The notes under the pieces were generated by a model that saw nothing but the letters and a program-made list of their open reading frames with translations, had not been told where the DNA came from and did no database searches. Below, piece after piece: positions 12,863-19,762 of a stretch of DNA of 24,177 nt (position 1 is its first letter; each line of letters opens with the position of its first letter). The translations under genes and the position numbers were made by a program. Origin of the DNA: a virus. The stretch spans positions 1-24,177 of IMG/VR virus record IMGVR_UViG_3300006802_000558, one strand, 5' to 3'.

Positions 12863-15800
12863 CTATGCCACCGTCACCCAAGTTTTATCCGGATCAAAAT
12901 AAATAACATCGGCCGATAAAGCGTAGCCGACAACCCTTACGATTGCATTCGAAGTCGTTGGTGCCGTCTGGGTGAACTCCCCAGCGGTCTCAGACACATA
13001 GAGAATCCCACCAACAGTCCACGCCCAAGCATCATTTCTTATAACAGCCGGTCCAGCCGTCACTTTCACCGGGTTCGATGCGGTGCCCGCCTCTAATGCG
13101 CAAGCAAGCATCACTGGCCCAGCGGTAGCAGACGCGGATGCGTCAACGTCAACCCATTGCGCCGACCCGTTCAGATAAACGAGATCACCCATTGCGAGCG
13201 TTTGACCTGCGCTCAGGTCATTAAACGTAAACCCGTTGGCCGTTGCATCTGTATCAGGGATGGCGTCGATCTTGATCTCGTGAACGTCGGTGAGATCAAA
13301 TCCGGCCATATTGATGTCAGCCGCTTGAGTCGAAGTGATATAGGAACCAAGGTCACTAATCTGACTCTCAGTTATAGTGAGAGCCGCCTCGTGGGCTGTA
13401 ACGTCTCCCTCGGTCACTGTATAACTGGTGATGTAGCCCGAGTCGTTCGTAAACGTCGACACGTTTGTCGGTGTGCCACTGAGGTCGCTGTAGTCGAGAA
13501 CTGCATCGACCCAGTTTGTCCCGTTGTGCCGGAGCACTTCGCCAGATGCCGCGCCAGTGATGGTTACGTCCGAATGGCCGCCAATGGACCCGAGGGTCGT
13601 CAGGTAGCCAGAGTCGTTCGTAAAGGTCGACACGTTTGTCGGCGTACCGGACAAGTCCGAGTAAGCCAGTTGCGTATCGACCCACGCAGATCCGTTGTAG
13701 CGGATGACCTCGCCAGTTGCGGCGCTAGAGATCGTAACGTCAGTCAGATCATTAAGCGCTCCACCTCCGCCACCAGTGGCATCGGTGTCGTTGATCCAGT
13801 TCGTGCCGTTGTACTTAAGAACCTGCCCATTGCTGGGGGTCGTGATAACAACGTCGGTGTGGCTATTGATTGACCCCGTTGAGGTCAAATAAACCCCTAG
13901 ATCGCTGATCTGACTTTCGGTGATCGTCAGCGCGGCCTCGTGGGCAGTGACATCACCCTCGGTTACCGTGTAGTCGGTGATATATCCTGAATCGTTCGTG
14001 AACGTCGACACATTGGTCGGTGTTCCGGTGAGATCAGAATAGGCCAGTTGCGCATCGACCCAGGCTGTCCCGTTGAATCTTAGAACCTCTCCCGTAGCTG
14101 CACCAGTGATCGTGACGTCGCTATGCCCGCTGATCGACCCAAGGGTTGTCAGGTAGGCTTGAAGGTCGCTAATCTGGCTCTCAGTGATACTGAGTGCCGC
14201 CTGATGGGCCGTTACGTCACTCTCGGTCACGGTATAGCCCGTGATATAGCCCGAGTCGTTGGCGAAGGCTGAGACGTTCGTGGGAGCGCCTGTCAGATCG
14301 CTGTAAGGGAGGGCTGTGTTTAGCCACGCCGTCCCACTGTAGCGCAGGACATTCCCAGCTGCCGGAGTCGTTACTGTTACGTCGGTGTGACTGTCGATGC
14401 TGCCGGTCGAGGTGAGATAACTGCCGAGATCGCTGATCTGACTTTCGGTGATTGTCAGTGCCGCCTCATGCGCAGTCACGTCGCCCTCGGTCACTGTATA
14501 ACCAGTGATATATCCAGAGTCATTCGTGAACTGGGAGACGTTGGTCGGTGTTCCTGACAGATCTCCATAAGCCAGTTGAGCGTCAACCCAGTTGGCCCCG
14601 TCGTACCGGAGAACCTCTCCAGTCGCCGCTGCCGTAACCACAACATCAGTGTGGCTGTTGATCGATCCGGTTGAGGTCAGGTAGGACCCGAGGTCGCTAA
14701 TCTGAGATTCCGTGATCGTCAGAGCCGCCTCATGCGCGGTGACGTCGCCTTGCGTTACGGTGTAGTCCGTGATATAGCCCGAGTCGTTGGTAAAGCTCGA
14801 CACATTGGTCGGCGTTCCGCTGAGATCGGAATAAGCTAGAGTTGCATCCACCCAGGCGGTCCCATTCCAGCGCAGGACTTCGCCCGTAGTCGGTGCAGTG
14901 ATCGTGACATCTGAATGACCACCGATTGGCCCTAGTGCCGTCAAATATGCGCCGAGGTCACTGATCTGCGACTCGGTAATGGTCAGGGCTGCCTCATGAG
15001 CTGTCACGTCACCTTCTGTGACAGTGTAGCCCGTTATGTAGCCCGAATCATTGGTGAAGCTCGACACGTTCGTCGGGGTTCCACTAAGGTCGCCATAAGC
15101 CAGAGTGGCATCAACCCAAGCGGAGCCGTTGTATCTCAGAACCTCACCAGTTGTAGCGCCCGTGATCGTGACATCAGTATGCCCGCCGATAGAGCCGACA
15201 GACGTGAGATATCCTGAATCGTTCGTGAACGTGGAGACGTTCGTTGGCGTCCCTGAGAGGTCGCTATAGGCAAGCGTCGCATCAACCCAGGCGGAGCCAT
15301 TGTACCGAAGCACCTCACCCGTCGCCGCCGATGTAATGGTGACGTCGGTGATGTCGTTCAAAGCACCGCCACCTCCGCCAGTGGAATCGGTGTCGTTGAT
15401 CCAGTTGGTCCCGTTGTATTTCAGCACCTGGCCATTCGATGGCGTGGTGATTACAACGTCGGTGTGCGAATTAATGCTCCCCGTCGAGGTCAGATAGGCC
15501 CCGAGATCGGAGATTTGCGACTCGGTGATTGTGAGAGCCGCTTCGTGATTGGTGACGTCGGCCTCGGTCACCGTATAGTCGGTGATGTAACCGCTGTCGT
15601 TTGTGAAGGTTGAGACGTTAGTCGGTGTCCCACTGAGATCACCATAAGCGAGGGTCGCGTTGACCCAGGCAGTCCCATTCCAGCGCAACACCTGAGCTGC
15701 CGAAGGCGTGGTCACTGTGACATCAGTGTGACCGTTGACACTTCCCAAAGAGGTCAGATAAGCCTGGAGATCGGTGATCTGACTTTCGGTGATGTTTAAG

Positions 15801-17506
15801 GCTGCCTCGTGAGCAGTGACGTCTCCCTCGGTGACGGTATATCCGGTTATGTAGCCGGAATCGTTCGTGAAGGCGGACACGTTGCTCGGTGTGCCGCTCA
15901 GATCGCTGTAATCCAGCGTCGCATCCACCCAAGCAGTCCCGTTGAATCTTAGGACTTCTCCGGTAGCTGCTGCGGTAACAGTGACATCGGTGTGGCCGCC
16001 AATGCTGCCCAAGCTCGTAAGATATGCGCCGAGGTCAGATATCTGGCTCTCGGTGATCGTTAAAGCTGCCTCGTGAGCTGTGACATCACCCTGCGTCACG
16101 GTGTATCCCGTGATGTATCCGGCGTCGTTGGTAAATGCCGAGACGTTGCTCGGGGTGTTTGCCAGGTCAGCGTAGTCGAGCTGTGTGTCGACCCAGTTGG
16201 TGCCGTTGAATCGCAGCACCTCGCCAGTCGCGGCTGACGTGATGAGGACGTCAGACAGCTCATCGAGCTGCGTCGCGCCTGATCCGTCGTTGTTTTGGTT
16301 GGTCCAGGATGTCCCGTTGTAGGTGAGGACCTGTCCGGTTGATGGCGTTCCCAGTGAGACATCGCTCAGGTCGTCAATATTCTGCGGCGTTGCATCCGCC
16401 ACATTAACCCAGTGCGTCCCGTTAAATTTAAGGAACTGACCCGTAGATGCTGACGTGATAATGACGTCATCGATGTCGTCGATATTGATGACCTTGTCGT
16501 CAGTGTCATTGATCCAGTTGGTGCCGTTGAATTTGAGTACCTGACCCGCAGATGGCACGCCAGTCGCAACATCAGAAAGGTCGTTCAGTTGTAGAGCGCC
16601 CTCGTCAGCACTGTTGACCCATCCAGCGCCGTCCCATTTAAGAACTTCGCCAGTAGAGGGGGTCGTGACCGTGACGTCGGTGTGACTGTCGATGCTGCCG
16701 GTCGAGGTCAGATAGGCCTGAAGATCAGAGATTTGGCTCTCAGTGATTGAGAGCGCTGCTTCGTGAGCCGTGACCTGAGACTCCGGTAAGGACCCGACGA
16801 TTTCGCTGTAGTCGACGTCAGCGTTGCCCCACTGAACGCCATCCCATTTCAGGACTTCGCCAGTAGCCGGGACAGCGATCACTACGTCGTCAAGCTCTGA
16901 CAGGTTTTCCTTGTCCAGATCGGGCGCAGCAATCCATTCCGCGCCATCAAATACGAGAACGTCGTTGGTATTAGGCGCTGGGATGTTGGTATCCGTCAGC
17001 TCCTCAAGGGAAAACGACGCGGTAAAGGTGTCGGTGTCATTGACCCACGCGGAGCCATTCCACTTCAAGACCTCATCGATCTGCGGCGATGTAATAGTGA
17101 CGTCCGAGAGATCGTCAAGCGCGTTCGAGCCTGCGCCAATGATAACGCCCGTCAGGTAGTCATTCAGGTTGGTGATCGCGCTGGCAAGGCTGATACCTGC
17201 CGCTGCGTCTTCGATTGTGATGTTGTTCCAATCGAGCCCCTTGATGACGGGCTTCTGGCCCTTGATGGTGCGAATCCAGATCTCGTCCAGATATTCGCCC
17301 TCGACCGCTTCCAGATAGTTTACTGGGAAGTTGTCGCCGTTATCCAGAAGGATGGTTGCACCGGACGAGTCCTTCGAGAAGTCGAGCTCGAACCCGGTAG
17401 GCGCAATGATGGATGGGGTGGTGGTTGCTGCGTTCTTTGAGAGCTTATAGTTGTCCGAAGAATAGAGGTTCGCGTCTATCTTTTGTGGTCGCGGCTGCTT
17501 TGCCAT
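12863..17506 (-). CDS. Giant repeat fibre at the head-tail gene junction
   Basis: The product has 1547 residues. Residues 1-128 form a unique N-terminal, probably anchoring, domain (FELDFSKDSSGATILLDNGD, YLDEIWIRTIKGQKPVIKGL). Residues about 129-1394 are repeats: first variable short units of about 35 residues ('LsDV.it.p..GeVLkwnGt.Wvn'), then nine units of about 88 residues with HTDVTVT, GEVLRFNGTAWVDA, DLSGTPTNVSTFTNDSGYIT, VTEGDVTAHEAAL and ITESQISDL, mixed with two 39+56-residue variants carrying GGGGG. Residues 1395-1547 are a C-terminal domain (AMGDLVYLNGSAQWVDVDA, ACALEAGTASNPVKV, YFDPDKTWV). Such fibres are trimeric shafts in other phages. The gene sits between head-completion and tail-terminator genes, not after the tail tip, so a head or neck fibre is plausible. 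Longest ORF in the window. Confidence 0.8.
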   Translation of the reverse strand: MAKQPRPQKIDANLYSSDNYKLSKNAATTTPSIIAPTGFELDFSKDSSGATILLDNGDNFPVNYLEAVEGEYLDEIWIRTIKGQKPVIKGLDWNNITIEDAAAGISLASAITNLNDYLTGVIIGAGSNALDDLSDVTITSPQIDEVLKWNGSAWVNDTDTFTASFSLEELTDTNIPAPNTNDVLVFDGAEWIAAPDLDKENLSELDDVVIAVPATGEVLKWDGVQWGNADVDYSEIVGSLPESQVTAHEAALSITESQISDLQAYLTSTGSIDSHTDVTVTTPSTGEVLKWDGAGWVNSADEGALQLNDLSDVATGVPSAGQVLKFNGTNWINDTDDKVINIDDIDDVIITSASTGQFLKFNGTHWVNVADATPQNIDDLSDVSLGTPSTGQVLTYNGTSWTNQNNDGSGATQLDELSDVLITSAATGEVLRFNGTNWVDTQLDYADLANTPSNVSAFTNDAGYITGYTVTQGDVTAHEAALTITESQISDLGAYLTSLGSIGGHTDVTVTAAATGEVLRFNGTAWVDATLDYSDLSGTPSNVSAFTNDSGYITGYTVTEGDVTAHEAALNITESQITDLQAYLTSLGSVNGHTDVTVTTPSAAQVLRWNGTAWVNATLAYGDLSGTPTNVSTFTNDSGYITDYTVTEADVTNHEAALTITESQISDLGAYLTSTGSINSHTDVVITTPSNGQVLKYNGTNWINDTDSTGGGGGALNDITDVTITSAATGEVLRYNGSAWVDATLAYSDLSGTPTNVSTFTNDSGYLTSVGSIGGHTDVTITGATTGEVLRYNGSAWVDATLAYGDLSGTPTNVSSFTNDSGYITGYTVTEGDVTAHEAALTITESQISDLGAYLTALGPIGGHSDVTITAPTTGEVLRWNGTAWVDATLAYSDLSGTPTNVSSFTNDSGYITDYTVTQGDVTAHEAALTITESQISDLGSYLTSTGSINSHTDVVVTAAATGEVLRYDGANWVDAQLAYGDLSGTPTNVSQFTNDSGYITGYTVTEGDVTAHEAALTITESQISDLGSYLTSTGSIDSHTDVTVTTPAAGNVLRYSGTAWLNTALPYSDLTGAPTNVSAFANDSGYITGYTVTESDVTAHQAALSITESQISDLQAYLTTLGSISGHSDVTITGAATGEVLRFNGTAWVDAQLAYSDLTGTPTNVSTFTNDSGYITDYTVTEGDVTAHEAALTITESQISDLGVYLTSTGSINSHTDVVITTPSNGQVLKYNGTNWINDTDATGGGGGALNDLTDVTISSAATGEVIRYNGSAWVDTQLAYSDLSGTPTNVSTFTNDSGYLTTLGSIGGHSDVTITGAASGEVLRHNGTNWVDAVLDYSDLSGTPTNVSTFTNDSGYITSYTVTEGDVTAHEAALTITESQISDLGSYITSTQAADINMAGFDLTDVHEIKIDAIPDTDATANGFTFNDLSAGQTLAMGDLVYLNGSAQWVDVDASASATAGPVMLACALEAGTASNPVKVTAGPAVIRNDAWAWTVGGILYVSETAGEFTQTAPTTSNAIVRVVGYALSADVIYFDPDKTWVTVA
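13325..17122 (-). repeat. In-frame repeat array (main unit about 264 bp, 88 residues)
   Basis: About 3.8 kb of tandem coding repeats within the fibre gene. Nine units are close to 88 residues; two composite units of 39 plus 56 residues, each with a GGGGG run, lie 535 residues (1605 bp) apart; the first part of the array has shorter units of about 35 residues. Copies are nearly the same as protein but differ at most synonymous sites, so exact DNA repeats are short. Confidence 0.9.
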
Positions 17507-17516
17507 TCCTTTGCCC

Positions 17517-17792
17517 CTAGCTGTAAATCAAGATCAAGGCTGTAAAGCCCTCGCCGTCATCTTCTTTTCCGACGACTTCGTAATTGGTTCCGCTATAAGT
17601 AAGCGTGTCGCCGTGATTGACACCTGAGACATCTATAGAGCGGCACTCGAAAACGGGATACTCGCTCTCGATATCGCCGACGACTTTGAATTCCCTGTCG
17701 AGAATCCCTCGCACTGTCGCCGCGTTGATCGTTGCATCTACGCCGAAATCAGTGAGAAGTTGAAGTCTGTCGTTGTCGCTTTCGACTGCCAT
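17517..17792 (-). CDS. Head completion / head-tail joining protein (gpFII-like)
   Basis: The product has 91 residues with AAGGA 7 bases before the ATG. The order of elements, LLTDFGVDATINAATVRGIL, an acidic strand, FECRSIDVSGVNHGDTLTYS, YEVVGKEDDGEGFTALILI, matches the small beta-barrel head-tail joining proteins related to lambda gpFII ('..DFGv.vt..g..f.gifd...v', 'l.crs.dv.gl..Gd.v...g..y.V'). It plugs the portal vestibule side and gives the surface on which the tail docks. It follows the capsid gene, as expected, and stops 10 bases before the repeat fibre. Confidence 0.75.
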   Translation of the reverse strand: MAVESDNDRLQLLTDFGVDATINAATVRGILDREFKVVGDIESEYPVFECRSIDVSGVNHGDTLTYSGTNYEVVGKEDDGEGFTALILIYS

Positions 17793-17815
17793 CTTTTTAT
17801 CCTTTGAAAATGGGT

Positions 17816-17836
17816 TGCCCCACCCCCGAAGGGGCA
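17816..17836 (-). terminator. GC-rich stem-loop after the capsid gene
   Basis: TGCCCC (17831-17836 on the minus strand) and GGGGCA (17816-17821) form a 6-bp stem; inside it CCCC-TTCG-GGGG is an alternative stem with a stable UUCG loop. Downstream is AACCCATTTTC, only a short T-run. It lies in the 62-bp gap after the major capsid ORF, a usual place for partial termination or message-stabilising hairpins. Confidence 0.45.
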
Positions 17837-17854
17837 GGGCTATCCCGTGCCTAA

Positions 17855-19762
17855 TTAGGCGGTGGTGATGTCTTTGATCGCCGCGAAAGACTCCACACGT
17901 CGGACAACGAAGTCGACGTCGTGGAACGCGGTGACACGGACAGCGCCGGTCGTGCTCAGTGAGTACGGATCAACGGCCAGATCAAGGCCGGACCACTCGC
18001 AGATCACGAGGTCGTTCCAGTTGCCATAGATCAGGGCGGAGCAAACTCCGCTGCTGGCGCCTTTGTCGAGGTCGCTGCGGACCTGGTTGCTGACCATCAG
18101 CGGATACCCCGCCAGTGAGTCGCCTTCCAGGAGGAAGCGAGCTTCGCCAGCAACCTTCTGGGTCTGACGCATGGCGCCTGCCACTTTCGGGTTGGTCAAA
18201 AACTTGAGCGCGCCGAATTCAGCGTTGTCGACGGCCACTTCCGTCTGAAGGTCGACGATGGAGGCCCAGTCAATCGCGCCGCCGTCGGTGCCCATCGGGA
18301 CGTCGTTGATCGCGTATGCGAGCACGCCGTCAGGCTGGTTGGCGTCCGCACCGCTGTCGCCGTGGATACCGGCGAAGTCAACGGCCAGGGCCATCACGGA
18401 AGCCAGATCATTTCGGATCAGCGCTTCGATTGACGGGTCGGACTGAATCATCAGGCGACGGCTCATGTCGACATAGGCTGCGACAGTGTGAGGCGTGGCT
18501 GACTTCTGCGCGAAGGTTGCACTCGACTCGGTCGGAGCAGCGTTCTCACCGACCCAGTAGGCGGTCGACGCGCTGTCCTGCACGGGGATCTGGATGTTGC
18601 CCTGGAGGCCTGAAAGGCTACGGGCACCCAGCGCGCGAATCACCTGCTTGTTTCGGAGCAGGTCGATAAACGACGCACCGAGGTGGTCGGTGCCGACCAG
18701 GTTACCGCCGTCGGCGGCTACGCCCACGGTCTGGTCACGATGGAGCACTTCGTTCGGGACCATGATGCCTCGAACTTCTTTGCCGTATGCTTTCGCAGCG
18801 GCTTCAGAGACTTCGCGCTCGAACGAGGCGTCTGCCTGCGCTTTCGAATCGGTCGGGTTTGCAAGGGCACGGATCGCGCGGACGAAAGAAAATTCTTTCG
18901 CTTCTTTTGCGCTCAGGCCAACTTCTTCTTTCTCTACGGACATGGGTTTTGATTCCTCAGTCATTCGCTCTAAGAGAGCGGCGTTAAACTCATCGACAGA
19001 TTTGCCTCCGTCGATAAACTCTTTAGCGAGATCAACCGCACCAGCCTTCTCGCCCATTACGGCGATATCGGCTGCGCGTTTACGTTCGGATCTGACAGCA
19101 TCCTCACGCGCCGCATTGACTTCGATCTCGGCGGATTTCTCGGAGACCTCTTCGGCGACTTCCTCGGCGACTGCGACTTCTTCCACAATCTCCTCGGCTG
19201 GCGCTTCAATGATCTCCTCGGATTTCACTTCCTCGGTCATTGGTGTTTCCTCGGTGTTTTCATCACTCCGACCAATTCCGACAGTCGCGTCCGCGGGAAT
19301 AGAAACTAGAGAAATCTCTAGAGGCTGCCACTTGTTCACGCGATAAACAGGTGGATTCCCATCGGTGGCGTCTCGCTCCATGACCATGTCAAGAACGCGA
19401 TAACCAACTGATATGGAACGTCGGATTCCATCAACCACGTCATTAAAGATTTCGGTAGCGCGGGCACCTCGACCGAAGCGCACTCTCGCACGACCGCGCC
19501 TGTCACCATCGACAGACACCGATTCCACAACCCCAACGTGGTCAGTAGGGTCATGGTCGACCAAGACCGGACCGCCTTCCGTCATACGATCCAACTGGAT
19601 CGACTCGGGCGAATGATCTAGGATTTCGATTCCAAAACTTCTCTCATATGGCTCCTCTGATGAGAAGGCCAGCTCAACGGTTCGCTCTTCTTCGTTGATT
19701 GCGTTGTCGTTCTTTGCAATCGTGAAGGCTCGCCGCTCAATCTTCTGTTTGTGGGGCTTCAA
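17855..19762 (-). CDS. Fused prohead protease - scaffold-like linker - major capsid protein (HK97 type)
   Basis: One ORF carries three parts. Numbering here is from an upstream in-frame TTG at 19786; the preferred start is the TTG at 19762 (residue 9), which has GGAGGG 8 bases upstream and gives 635 residues. Residues about 14-175 are a U35/S78-family prohead protease: VLVDHDPTDHVG with His78, GIRRSISVGYRV with a serine of the 'S.GY' motif (Ser126), and PLEISLVSIPADA with Glu157. Residues about 176-330 are highly acidic and helical (repeated EEV/EEI, then AKEFSFVRAIRALAN), like an HK97 delta or scaffold domain. From about 332 the HK97-fold capsid follows: VRGIMVPNEVL, LSGLQGNIQIPVQ, AYWVGENAAPTESSATF, AGIHGDSGADANQPDG, FVVRRVESFAAI. 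Protease and capsid are separate genes in HK97, so expression ratio and cleavage of the fusion matter. The start overlaps the portal gene. Confidence 0.85.
   Translation of the reverse strand: MKPHKQKIERRAFTIAKNDNAINEEERTVELAFSSEEPYERSFGIEILDHSPESIQLDRMTEGGPVLVDHDPTDHVGVVESVSVDGDRRGRARVRFGRGARATEIFNDVVDGIRRSISVGYRVLDMVMERDATDGNPPVYRVNKWQPLEISLVSIPADATVGIGRSDENTEETPMTEEVKSEEIIEAPAEEIVEEVAVAEEVAEEVSEKSAEIEVNAAREDAVRSERKRAADIAVMGEKAGAVDLAKEFIDGGKSVDEFNAALLERMTEESKPMSVEKEEVGLSAKEAKEFSFVRAIRALANPTDSKAQADASFEREVSEAAAKAYGKEVRGIMVPNEVLHRDQTVGVAADGGNLVGTDHLGASFIDLLRNKQVIRALGARSLSGLQGNIQIPVQDSASTAYWVGENAAPTESSATFAQKSATPHTVAAYVDMSRRLMIQSDPSIEALIRNDLASVMALAVDFAGIHGDSGADANQPDGVLAYAINDVPMGTDGGAIDWASIVDLQTEVAVDNAEFGALKFLTNPKVAGAMRQTQKVAGEARFLLEGDSLAGYPLMVSNQVRSDLDKGASSGVCSALIYGNWNDLVICEWSGLDLAVDPYSLSTTGAVRVTAFHDVDFVVRRVESFAAIKDITTA
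18941..18958 (-). promoter_or_regulatory. Second internal Shine-Dalgarno and ATG, near the capsid domain
   Basis: GAGGA (18954-18958) precedes an in-frame ATG at 18941-18943 by 10 bases (residue 282 counted from 19786). The peptide from there, MSVEKEEVGLSAKEAKEF, looks like a normal capsid-protein N-terminus and would give a 362-residue product. The spacing is a little long, so it is weaker than the site at 19240. Confidence 0.3.
19238..19252 (-). promoter_or_regulatory. Internal Shine-Dalgarno and ATG inside the protease-capsid ORF
   Basis: GAGGA (19248-19252) is followed after 7 bases by an in-frame ATG (19238-19240; residue 183 counted from 19786). It lies exactly at the junction between the protease and the acidic linker. 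Initiation here would give a 461-residue scaffold-capsid product without protease. Confidence 0.5.

Noticed and set aside
13157-13873. 238-residue plus-strand frame opposite the repeat fibre, and similar ones along the array
   Set aside because: These follow the repeat period of the fibre codons on the other strand and have no domain pattern of their own.
13325-17122. The repeat array as a CRISPR or other non-coding array
   Set aside because: Units are in frame, about 264 bp, conserved as protein and variable at synonymous sites, so the repeat is a protein repeat.
18594-19346. 250-residue plus-strand frame opposite the protease-capsid ORF
   Set aside because: Ser-rich antisense of the acidic linker; no ribosome site and no recognisable motif.
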